The translations under genes were made by a program, and so were the position numbers. A stretch of DNA of 64,000 bases from Scytonema sp. UIC 10036 (GTDB lineage: Bacteria > Cyanobacteriota > Cyanobacteriia > Cyanobacteriales > Nostocaceae): contig NZ_WJFC01000001.1 of NCBI RefSeq assembly GCF_009725235.1, forward strand, positions 124,001 through 188,000, in the 5' to 3' direction. The notes under the pieces are model-generated. The model searched no databases. It was not told where the DNA came from and saw only the letters and a list, made by a program, of their open reading frames with translations. Shown here one piece after another: positions 8,552-16,460 of this stretch. Within the stretch, counting starts at the first letter, position 1. Every line of letters starts with the position of its first letter.

Positions 8552-9658
8552 ATGCCTCTCAGTTTAGAAGATCTTTGTTTGCTCCCACCCCAGGATTTAC
8601 TCAACACCTACCCATTAAGTCAGCCCATTACCATTCAGGTACATCAAACAATAACGCAATTTCAACAGGCTTTGTCTGGTGAGGAATCTTTGCAGGCTAA
8701 TACTATCAACACCGCCTTGCAGCAACTCACCCCAGTGGAAGTCATTCCCCTATCGGAAGAGTTCTCAACTGGCACTAACCTGAAGTGGCTGCAAGTTCAA
8801 GAGTTTGACCGCTATATGGAAGTCCAGCACGTAAAAGCCGAAGAACCTGCTAAGTTAATAGTTACCAGCCTGTTGAGAGCTTACTTAGGTTTTTTAGAAA
8901 TCAGTACACGTCTTCCTTTTAATTCTAACAAAGTCTCTGTTAAATCTGGATTTAAAACTTATGCTCTTCTCTTAATAAAAACGTTTGGATTAGAAGAAGA
9001 TAATTCAATTAAGAATATTTACAATCTCCACCATACTTCAACTAATTATCATCCCAATTTAAATATCGCAACAAAACCAATTCTTTCTCCTCTTCAGGTA
9101 TGGAAGAAAGGACATTGGGTATTTTTAGTGTTTAGCCAAGCGTTAATTTTGAGTTTAAATCGCTTGGTTACTGCCATTAGTAACGGCCAACTAGACCAAG
9201 CAAAAACTGAGTTTGAAACAGCTACTGCACTTATGTACGCATCGGGAGCAGCTATGAAACTAACTGGAAACTTTACTAGAGAGAAATATGAAAGTGAAAT
9301 TCGCCCTACTATGACTACTGGTAATCTCCAGTCGTTAGTTCAGTCAGAGAATTTAAGTGGGTTAATGATGTGGGAGCATGATTATCTTATTAATGTCATT
9401 TGTAAGAAGAAGCTTTTGCCCATCATGAAAACTCTACCTAGCATCCTCGCAGCCGAACACGAAAAATTTGTCCGAGCTTATCAACGAGGAATATCTGATG
9501 GACACAAGAGTATTTGTGCAAAATTTGGAGGAAGCGAAATAGGGTCTTTGATAGCTGCTTCTGAAAGTAGTGCTGCCATCAAAAGTTTGAAAAAATTTGA
9601 AAAGAGCCGAAGTAAAATACTCGATCCACAGGGTTGGGTAACGGGTGAATGTCCCTGA
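8552..9658 (+). CDS. unknown helical protein at the head of the beta-alanyl-amine cluster
   Basis: This 368-residue protein is not recognised. It appears mostly alpha-helical, with no signal peptide and no clear membrane segment. Notable stretches are VWKKGHWVFLVFSQALILSL, a helix with ATALMYASGAAMKLTGNF, and LMMWEHDYLINVICKKKLLP. Scattered conserved-looking His and Glu residues in helices are compatible with a helical oxygenase or TDO-like fold, but that is a guess. The ATG at 8552 (MPLSLEDLCLLPP) is preferred over a GTG at 8477, which adds 25 odd residues. It is the first gene of six on the same strand inside the inverted repeats, so it may tailor the amino acid or the amine precursor. Confidence 0.7.
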   Translation: MPLSLEDLCLLPPQDLLNTYPLSQPITIQVHQTITQFQQALSGEESLQANTINTALQQLTPVEVIPLSEEFSTGTNLKWLQVQEFDRYMEVQHVKAEEPAKLIVTSLLRAYLGFLEISTRLPFNSNKVSVKSGFKTYALLLIKTFGLEEDNSIKNIYNLHHTSTNYHPNLNIATKPILSPLQVWKKGHWVFLVFSQALILSLNRLVTAISNGQLDQAKTEFETATALMYASGAAMKLTGNFTREKYESEIRPTMTTGNLQSLVQSENLSGLMMWEHDYLINVICKKKLLPIMKTLPSILAAEHEKFVRAYQRGISDGHKSICAKFGGSEIGSLIAASESSAAIKSLKKFEKSRSKILDPQGWVTGECP

Positions 9659-9847
9659 AATCAGACTCTGAGAGCTAAAACGTCTCTACAAATGATTCAA
9701 TCTTGGAAGAAAAGAAAAAAAACTCAACATCCTCCCAATCTCGAATGGTGAATATTCCTTAAATTTTACAAGAAATAAACTTATGAACTGATTCTGGCAT
9801 TTAAACGCTGATAAAATCTGTATAAATTCATAACAGGATGCCAACAA

Positions 9848-11227
9848 ATGATATTAGAAAAAGAGAGTTTGGGATTACTTCAAGAAGCACTAGCACGACT
9901 AGAAGAAGGTTTTCACAACCTACCAAAAGTCGATCGCTCTCCTAACCTAGATGCCCTGCGAACCGTGCTGTTGGATGTCGCAGAGTGGATGCAAGACAAT
10001 TATCCCTATCCTCATCCTTTCTACGTTGGGCAAATGCTCAAACCTCCCACAGAAATTGCCCGTCTTGCATACACCCTATCCCTTTGGATCAATCCCAACA
10101 ATCACGCCCTTGATGGTGGACGAGCAAGTTCGGCAATGGAAAGAGAAGCGGTTGCAGAAATTGCCAAAATGTTTGGTTGGGAAACCCATTTAGGACATTT
10201 GTGCAGTGGTGGGACAATGGCGAATTTAGAGGGCTTATGGGTTGCAGGAAATTTACAACCAAACAAAAAAGTTGTGGCTTCTAATCAGGCACACTACACC
10301 CATTCAAGAATCTGTGGTGTGCTTCGCCTTCCTTTCCAATCCGTTCCCTGTGACAGTCGCGCCCGGATGGATGTAGCAGCCCTGAAAAAACTTCTACAAG
10401 AAGATGATATTGGGACAGTTGTTGTCACTCTTGGAACGACGGGAACTGGCGCCATCGATCCTCTGCCTGAGATTCTTGAACTACAGTCTCAGTACGGGTT
10501 CCGGATTCATGCAGATACCGCCTACGGCGGTTATTTTATTTTAGTAGATAATCTTGATGCCGAAACCAGAGCCGCTTTTGACTGTCTCAAACAGGTTGAT
10601 TCCATTGTTGTTGATCCGCACAAACATGGACTCCAACCTTACGGCTGTGGCTGCATTCTCTTCAAAGACCCCTCGGTTGGGAAGCTTTATAAACATGATT
10701 CACCGTACACCTATTTTAGTTCTGAGAAACTGCATTTAGGTGAAATTAGCCTGGAATGTTCCAGACCGGGTTCAGCAGCAGTCGCACTCTGGGCAACTCA
10801 ACGGTTATTACCTCTAATTCCAGGCGGTCAGTTTGCTGCTTCTTTAAGTAAGTCGCGAAAGGCAGCACTAACTCTTTTTGAAAAGCTGCAAAATGATTCG
10901 CGATTTCTGATACAGTCCCCGCCGCAACTGGACATTGTTGTTTGGGTGGTAAAATCTCAAAGTGCAAGTGAATCTTCACGACTGGCAAAGGAGATTTTTA
11001 AAGCGGCGGCAGAGGAGAATCTCCACCTAGCCATAACTAATCTGCCCAAAGAGTTATTTTTAGAGACTGGGGAAGAAATCAATTGGGATCAGGACTCTAT
11101 TACCTGTCTGCGTTCTTGTTTGATGAAACCCGAACATCTAGATTGGCTAGACCGAATTTGGCAAACACTTGACTCAGTAACGACAAAGGTAGTGATAGGG
11201 GCTGTGTCAATACTATATGCAGTTTAA
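9848..11227 (+). CDS. group II PLP-dependent amino-acid decarboxylase
   Basis: This 459-residue protein belongs to the glutamate/aromatic-amino-acid/tyrosine decarboxylase superfamily. PLP-binding features are visible: GGTMANLEG (~121-129, phosphate contact), His149 in QAHYTH (ring stacking), HADTAYGG with D223 (pyridine nitrogen) and the Schiff-base lysine K259 in VVDPHKHGLQPYGCG. The substrate cannot be read from sequence. The HKHGLQPYGCG form differs from plant and animal aromatic decarboxylases (HKW). In this context it is the likely source of the amine joined to beta-alanine by the Ebony-like synthetase, although an aspartate-decarboxylating role is also possible. Its last 11 bases overlap the MFS gene, so the two are translationally coupled. 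Confidence 0.85.
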   Translation: MILEKESLGLLQEALARLEEGFHNLPKVDRSPNLDALRTVLLDVAEWMQDNYPYPHPFYVGQMLKPPTEIARLAYTLSLWINPNNHALDGGRASSAMEREAVAEIAKMFGWETHLGHLCSGGTMANLEGLWVAGNLQPNKKVVASNQAHYTHSRICGVLRLPFQSVPCDSRARMDVAALKKLLQEDDIGTVVVTLGTTGTGAIDPLPEILELQSQYGFRIHADTAYGGYFILVDNLDAETRAAFDCLKQVDSIVVDPHKHGLQPYGCGCILFKDPSVGKLYKHDSPYTYFSSEKLHLGEISLECSRPGSAAVALWATQRLLPLIPGGQFAASLSKSRKAALTLFEKLQNDSRFLIQSPPQLDIVVWVVKSQSASESSRLAKEIFKAAAEENLHLAITNLPKELFLETGEEINWDQDSITCLRSCLMKPEHLDWLDRIWQTLDSVTTKVVIGAVSILYAV

Positions 11228-12407
11228 ACCTAACTCCGTAGGCTTTACCGTAATCCTTGGTGTGCTGGCTGCATTGCTACCGCTATCAATAGATATGGGA
11301 CTACCAGCATTTCCATCGATTGGCACTTCACTAAATGCCTCTCCTGCGGCTGTAGGACTAACACTCAGTTTATTTATGGCTGGCTATGCTACATCGCAAC
11401 TAGTCTTTGGTCCACTCTCTGATCGCTACGGGCGCAAACCCATCTTACTAACAGGCTGCGGACTCTTTGCATTTGCCAGTACTGCTTGTGCGATCGCCCC
11501 ATCAATTAATGCCCTCGTGGCTTGGCGGTTTTTTCAGGGTGCTGGTGCTGGTGCTGGTATGACGCTGATGTTGGCAATGGTTCACGATCTGTTTGAAGGT
11601 GCTACTGCTGGCACCCAACTCTCCTACATTAACCTAACGATCAACATAGCACCAATAATCGCACCAACAATTGGTGGGGGAGTATTGGCGATCGCTAACT
11701 GGCGAGCTATCTATGTGATATTAGCTGTAGTAGGACTGATACTTATGCTGACTATTGCGATCGGATTTGACGAGTCAATTAAACGTCGGGATATCAATGC
11801 TCTCAAACCACATCGGCTGATCGGAAATTATCTGCGTGTTCTGAGTAACCGAGTTTGCATTGGATATGCTCTTGTCAATGCGCTCAGTTTTGGATGTATG
11901 TTTGCCTACGTTGCAGGTTCATCACTTGTAATGCTCAATGTTCTGGATATCTCAACAACAACTTATGGATTGCTGTTTGCCTCAACTGCTATTAGTATTT
12001 TAGCTGGGTCTTTCCTAAGTGGAGTATTGAACACTCGTGGTGTATCATCAGCACGATTACTGGGCTTTGGGTTAGTAATTGCTGCTACCTCAGCTATTGC
12101 ACTTGTATTAGTTTCGGTAACGGGTGCTGCTCAGTTACTCACACTATTACCTCTACTCATCATTAATACCTTTTGTTATGGACTCATCGCGCCCAATGCT
12201 ATCCATTATGCACTTCACTCAGTAGAAGATATGGCTGGTAGTGCTGCCGCCGTAATAGGATTTCTGGACATGTTGGGCGGTTCGTTGGCAAGTTTCCTGG
12301 TTGGATTTTTCTTTGATGGACATACCGTTAATGTTATGTCTGAGGTAATGGCATTATTTGCGCTCGCTGCACTTGCTACATATATTCAACTACAATTTCA
12401 CAAATAA
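11217..12407 (+). CDS. MFS exporter, Bcr/CflA-like (DHA1) type
   Basis: This 396-residue membrane protein has twelve predicted helices. Motif A, GPLSDRYGRKP, lies between helices 2 and 3 (~63-73), and the N-terminal helix contains the SIDMGLPAFPSI segment typical of Bcr/CflA drug-efflux carriers. The start codon lies inside the end of the decarboxylase gene, so decarboxylase and exporter are probably made together. Such carriers export drugs, amino acids or amines. The best inference here is export of the cluster product or of the amine itself. Confidence 0.87.
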   Translation: MQFKPNSVGFTVILGVLAALLPLSIDMGLPAFPSIGTSLNASPAAVGLTLSLFMAGYATSQLVFGPLSDRYGRKPILLTGCGLFAFASTACAIAPSINALVAWRFFQGAGAGAGMTLMLAMVHDLFEGATAGTQLSYINLTINIAPIIAPTIGGGVLAIANWRAIYVILAVVGLILMLTIAIGFDESIKRRDINALKPHRLIGNYLRVLSNRVCIGYALVNALSFGCMFAYVAGSSLVMLNVLDISTTTYGLLFASTAISILAGSFLSGVLNTRGVSSARLLGFGLVIAATSAIALVLVSVTGAAQLLTLLPLLIINTFCYGLIAPNAIHYALHSVEDMAGSAAAVIGFLDMLGGSLASFLVGFFFDGHTVNVMSEVMALFALAALATYIQLQFHK

Positions 12408-12505
12408 ATATCCTTGCTTTTGTTCAATCTGTATCATCACCTAGAAATTTAGATACCCTTACCCTGTATAATAACTAATTAGTGCGTATTTTTTGTAAAA
12501 ACATC

Positions 12506-12988
12506 ATGAGCAATAATCTTGGGGATAGCTGGATAGCTCAAGAGTTTTATGGTTTTACTCAACCCGTCTCACCAGAAGTAGTTCGGAATTATTTCAAGGC
12601 ACTTTTTGTTGTTGCTAATGGTGATGGTATGATATCAGAAAAAGAGCGTAACTGGATTGTTGGTTTCGCCGCCGCAGGAGGAGCGTCAGAATCTGTAATT
12701 GAAGAATTGCATAAATATTCCGGCAACGATGATTTGAATAGTTTGCTCGCTGCTGATCCAACATTAGATATTAAATATGCAGGTCGTGCGCTTATCCGCG
12801 ATGCAATTCAGGCAGCTAGTGCTGATGGTGAATATAATAGTGCGGAACGTGAAACTCTTCTTAAATTAGCTAAACAACTCAATGTTTCTGAGGATGTAGT
12901 TAACCAGATCGAACAGTCAGTTGTTCAAATTAAAAAGTTGCGACAACAAGAAATTGAGTTACTCTACCCGGAAGGTAAGCCTTACTAA
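12506..12988 (+). CDS. TerB-like (tellurite resistance / DjlA N-terminal fold) protein
   Basis: This 160-residue soluble protein has the TerB-like helical pattern with acidic Asp/Glu motifs: VVANGDGMISEKERNWI (~29-45) and ASADGEYNSAERETLLKLA (~103-121). These pseudo-symmetric DG.....E motifs bind metal in TerB. The ATG at 12506 is preferred to a GTG at 12482. The function is unknown; TerB proteins are linked to metal or envelope stress. It lies between the exporter and synthetase genes on the same strand, with ~100-base spacers, so it may be a passenger or an accessory of the pathway. Confidence 0.75.
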   Translation: MSNNLGDSWIAQEFYGFTQPVSPEVVRNYFKALFVVANGDGMISEKERNWIVGFAAAGGASESVIEELHKYSGNDDLNSLLAADPTLDIKYAGRALIRDAIQAASADGEYNSAERETLLKLAKQLNVSEDVVNQIEQSVVQIKKLRQQEIELLYPEGKPY

Positions 12989-13020
12989 ACCTATTTTTCA
13001 CCACTAGACATCTGCGAAAA

Positions 13021-13056
13021 AAATGTAGAGATATTCGATAAAACGTCTCTACATTT
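13021..13056 (+). terminator. AAATGTAGAGA hairpin between TerB-like and synthetase genes
   Basis: Perfect 11-base arms AAATGTAGAGA and TCTCTACATTT flank a 14-base loop. There is no long T run, so this may be a dispersed repeat acting as an RNA hairpin rather than a strong terminator. Similar TGTAGAGAC hairpins occur at 28619-28648 and 60290-60319. Confidence 0.5.
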
Positions 13057-13109
13057 CTTACCGGAGATGTTTACTTATTTAAGCTTTATGGTAGAAAAAT
13101 CTACAAAAG

Positions 13110-15572
13110 ATGGATAGTCTATCGAACCAGTGCATTCACCATCTCTTCCAAGAACAGGCTGCCAAAACCCCCGAAAAAATCGCCCTTGTAATGGGGGACA
13201 GAAAGCTCACCTACTCAGTAGTAAACGAGCAAGCGAACCAGCTAGCAAACGCACTGCGATTTCTTGGAGTAGGGTTAGAAACTCCAGTAGGCATCTGCCT
13301 GCGACGCTCGCCAGAAGCAGTGGTCGCCATTCTGGGAATCTTAAAAGCAGGTGGCGCTTACGTTCCTGTAGATCCAGACTTCCCAGAAGTTAGAAAACAG
13401 TACATTATTGAAGATTCTGGTTGTGAAGTTCTGATAACAGAAAAGTCACTTCTAAATACTCTTCCCTTCTTTGAGGAGGAGATTCTCCTGGTAGACAACA
13501 AATCTCTATCGAAACAAGACAGCAGCAACCCAGACGTTGCCGTTACTCCCGATGCCTTAATGTACATTTTGTACACCTCCGGCAGTACTGGCATCCCCAA
13601 AGGCGTTTGTGGAATTCACCGAGCCACTGTTAATCGCTGCATTTGGATGTGGAATCAGTACCCTTTTACCTCTAACGAAGTGTGCTGTCACAAAACCACC
13701 CTCAACTTTGTGGACTCGGTTTGGGAGATTTTTGGGGCATTGCTCAAAGGATTAAAAGTCGTCATTCTTCCCCACTCCTCCAGTGCCAATCCTCAAGAAA
13801 TAATTGGTTTCCTTCACGAAGCCAAAGTGACTCGCATCATCCTCGTACCTTCCTTACTACAAGCGCTGCTCAAGACTCGTCCAGATTTGGGAGAAGCCCT
13901 CCCTGCTCTCAAAATTTGGACGGTCAGCGGAGAGCGACTGACGCGAAATCTGTTGCAGAAATTCAGAGCAAGCGTGCCTCATGGGATTTTGCTGAATCTT
14001 TACGGAAGTACCGAGGTCGCAGGTGACGTCACTTGGGCTGAGTTTGCGGGGGATATAAGAAAGTTAGAACGGGATGTGCCAATTGGTCAACCCATCCTCA
14101 ATGCCGAGATTCATATCTTGGATGAAAATTTACAGCCAGTTCGCCCAGGTGAGGTAGGCGAACTGTGGATAGGAGGTATCGTGCTAGCACGCGGATACCA
14201 CAACAAGCCTCAAGAAACCAAAGCTCGATTCATCCCCAATCCTTGGTCTGGTAATAGTATTCTTTTTAAAACAGGAGACCTAGTAACCACAGACAATAAT
14301 GGCGTACTATATTATATAGGTCGGGTTGACAATCAGGTAAAAATTCGGGGATTTAGAGTAGAACTTGAGGAAATTGAAAAGGTCTTGGCGCAGTTCCACC
14401 CAGAAATATCTAATGTCACCGTTATCTTTCAGGAAAACGAGGAGACACCAGAAACAAAACATTTAACGGCATTTGTTGTTCCTTCTACAGTTAATTTGGA
14501 TGCGATAAAACAGTACGCCCTCGCCAAGCTCCCCCACTACATGGTGCCAATGAGACTCGTTGCTGTAGATGAACTACCCCTAACTCCCAATGGTAAAGTT
14601 GATCGCCAAGCTTTGTCTGGCATGAGTGGGTGGAGATTCAGGGTTATTGATTCAAAAAAGCATCCTCAAACCGAAACAGAAAAGTTGCTAGCAGACATTT
14701 GGCAGCAGATGTTTCATGTTTCTCCTATTAGCAAAGACGATAATTTCTTTCACCTAGGTGGGGACTCTTTGTCCGTTGTATCCTTGCTGGAAAAACTAAA
14801 GCAGGAATTTGGGGTATACATTCCCCTTTCCAACTTTGTCAATGAGCCGTCCCTCGCATCTTTAGCAAAGCTTTTCGACAAATACAAACAGAGAAAGCCT
14901 TGGACACTGGTTGAGGTGCATTTGAGTGATGTTGAAATTGTTCCGTTCGAGAAGCAATATTTAGAACAGACTGTGGCATTAGTCAGCGAATCCTTCACCT
15001 TAAGAGAACCCTTGGGAGTCAGTTTGGGTCTTCAGAAAGAACAGTTCAATGTCTTTTCTGAACAAATTTGTAGAAACTGCCTCTTGGAGAATTTATCCTT
15101 CGTTGCGTTCCATCGGCTTTCTGGAAATGTTGTAGGATTTTGTTTGAGTGAAGATTTTGCTAGATCCCAGGCGGGGGAATTTGAGATCCCTGAGTTCTTG
15201 AATCCAATTTTTGCACTATTGAATTCTTTAGAGCAGCTGTACATCAAAAATTATGGGGAGGTGAAAGTAGGAGAAATTGTCCATGTATTTATGTCAGGTA
15301 CGTCTTTCCATTCAAACGGTGCTGCTATTGCCTTAGCTTTGGAAAAGAAGATACTTGAAGTAGCGGTAAGTTTAAACTATAAGCGTGCTGTGACAACTTG
15401 TACGCATCTGGTTACGACTTATATTGCTCAAGAGTTGGAATATCAACGAAAATATGCCGTGCAGTACGAGTCTTTTGAGTTTGAGGGTAAGCGAGTTTTT
15501 TCTAATGTTCCTGCCCCTTATAAAGAAGCAGTGCTGTTTGAAAAAGTGCTTGAAAAACTATCATTCAATTGA
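13110..15572 (+). CDS. Ebony-like beta-alanyl-amine synthetase (A-PCP-GNAT)
   Basis: This 820-residue single-module non-ribosomal synthetase has an adenylation domain (~10-500) with YTSGSTGIPKG (155-165), YGSTE (298-302) and the catalytic Lys496 in NGKVDR. A carrier domain follows with Ser553 in LGGDSL. The last ~215 residues (605-820) are not a condensation or thioesterase domain but resemble a GNAT/arylalkylamine N-acetyltransferase. Aligning by hand to GrsA, the pocket residues are V201, D202, W205, I244, T271, S273, L297, G305, D306 and K496. That is close to the published beta-alanine code VDWVISLADK, with the Asp shifted to the second position as in beta-amino-acid pockets. Insect Ebony has the same architecture and joins beta-alanine to dopamine or histamine. 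The adjacent panD gene, 18 bases downstream, supports beta-alanine. The amine partner is unknown. Confidence 0.85.
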   Translation: MDSLSNQCIHHLFQEQAAKTPEKIALVMGDRKLTYSVVNEQANQLANALRFLGVGLETPVGICLRRSPEAVVAILGILKAGGAYVPVDPDFPEVRKQYIIEDSGCEVLITEKSLLNTLPFFEEEILLVDNKSLSKQDSSNPDVAVTPDALMYILYTSGSTGIPKGVCGIHRATVNRCIWMWNQYPFTSNEVCCHKTTLNFVDSVWEIFGALLKGLKVVILPHSSSANPQEIIGFLHEAKVTRIILVPSLLQALLKTRPDLGEALPALKIWTVSGERLTRNLLQKFRASVPHGILLNLYGSTEVAGDVTWAEFAGDIRKLERDVPIGQPILNAEIHILDENLQPVRPGEVGELWIGGIVLARGYHNKPQETKARFIPNPWSGNSILFKTGDLVTTDNNGVLYYIGRVDNQVKIRGFRVELEEIEKVLAQFHPEISNVTVIFQENEETPETKHLTAFVVPSTVNLDAIKQYALAKLPHYMVPMRLVAVDELPLTPNGKVDRQALSGMSGWRFRVIDSKKHPQTETEKLLADIWQQMFHVSPISKDDNFFHLGGDSLSVVSLLEKLKQEFGVYIPLSNFVNEPSLASLAKLFDKYKQRKPWTLVEVHLSDVEIVPFEKQYLEQTVALVSESFTLREPLGVSLGLQKEQFNVFSEQICRNCLLENLSFVAFHRLSGNVVGFCLSEDFARSQAGEFEIPEFLNPIFALLNSLEQLYIKNYGEVKVGEIVHVFMSGTSFHSNGAAIALALEKKILEVAVSLNYKRAVTTCTHLVTTYIAQELEYQRKYAVQYESFEFEGKRVFSNVPAPYKEAVLFEKVLEKLSFN

Positions 15573-15590
15573 CATATACAGTAAAAAATC

Positions 15591-16034
15591 ATGGCTAGAA
15601 TTAGACTGCTGCACGCCAAGCTACATCAAGTACGTGTAACGGATGCAAATGTTAATTATGTAGGCAGTGTCACCATTGACAGTGAATTAATTGATAAGGT
15701 AAGAATTCTGCCTTTGCAGGAGGTGGAAATTTGGAATGTTAGCAATGGCAACCGCTTGTCAACCTACGTGTTGCCAGGAAAGCCTGGAAGTGGTGTCATT
15801 TGTCTTAATGGTGCAGCTGCACATTTGTGTATGCCAGGAGATTTTGTGATTATTGCAGCCTATGAAGAACGCGATCGCGCTGAGGTATTCCGCACCGGAC
15901 ATGAGGCGCGAGTGGTGATTGCCGATGAACACAATCGCTGCAAAAAGTTTTTCTCTCAGATTTTAGAACCCTGTCAGAGTAAACTCCTATTTCATGCCGA
16001 GGTAACTCAAATAACAGCAACAACCCATTCCTGA
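15591..16034 (+). CDS. panD: aspartate 1-decarboxylase (pyruvoyl-dependent)
   Basis: This 147-residue PanD precursor makes beta-alanine from L-aspartate. The self-cleavage site Gly-Ser is in YVGSVTID (~24-25), where Ser becomes the pyruvoyl cofactor; the RLLHAKLHQVRVT start and LNGAAAHLCMPGDFVIIAAY segment are typical. Standard PanD is ~116-130 residues, so ~20 residues at the C-terminus (after ~127) are extra. Elsewhere PanD feeds pantothenate and CoA synthesis. Here it begins 18 bases after the Ebony-like synthetase, which argues for a dedicated supply of beta-alanine. Whether a second panD exists in the genome cannot be seen. Confidence 0.92.
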   Translation: MARIRLLHAKLHQVRVTDANVNYVGSVTIDSELIDKVRILPLQEVEIWNVSNGNRLSTYVLPGKPGSGVICLNGAAAHLCMPGDFVIIAAYEERDRAEVFRTGHEARVVIADEHNRCKKFFSQILEPCQSKLLFHAEVTQITATTHS

Positions 16035-16460
16035 AATTTTCTTCCGAAAAACAGCAGATTATTTGCGATCGTATCATGTCCGGGAAATTAACCATAATAC
16101 AAGTATACATCCCACATTCCGCAGGTGCGATCGTAAAATAGTGTATTTTTAAAGCATGAGAGCTTCACCATTAGATAGAAGTCGTCCGCTCTTTTATTAT
16201 TGATAATTTAGCGGCTCAATTCCTTGATCTGAACAACTTGGAGAAAATCGTCTCATTCTAAAAGCATATCATATTGATTTTGTCAATGTGCAAGTCCTAG
16301 CTTGTTTGTGTTTGGACTGGCGAGCCAGCACAAGCGCGATAGCTTCGCTAACGGCTGAAGCCGTATCGCCAACACTCTGAGACCACCAAATATCTTTAAT
16401 GCACATAACAGCCAATTTGTACGGTGCGTAAGTCCTATGATACATCATCAAAAATGAGTC
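16035..16460. other. intergenic region after panD
   Basis: Apart from the right inverted-repeat copy (16234-16438), about 200 bases follow panD with two HIP1-like GCGATCG sites and no gene seen. This region separates the plus-strand cluster from the convergent minus-strand FHA-flavoprotein gene. Confidence 0.4.
16234..16438 (-). repeat. right copy of the ~204 bp inverted repeat
   Basis: This is the reverse complement of 7796-7999. It runs from CAACTTGGAGAAAATCG to GCGTAAGTCCTAT. It lies between panD and the convergent FHA-flavoprotein gene. The two copies face each other around 8000-16233, so recombination between them would invert the whole six-gene cluster. Confidence 0.85.

Noticed and set aside
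13358..15247. Open frames opposite the Ebony-like synthetase
   Set aside because: The synthetase motifs are continuous on the plus strand; the others are chance frames.
16269..16451. A 60-codon frame inside the right inverted repeat
   Set aside because: It lies wholly within the repeat, and the other copy does not preserve the whole frame.
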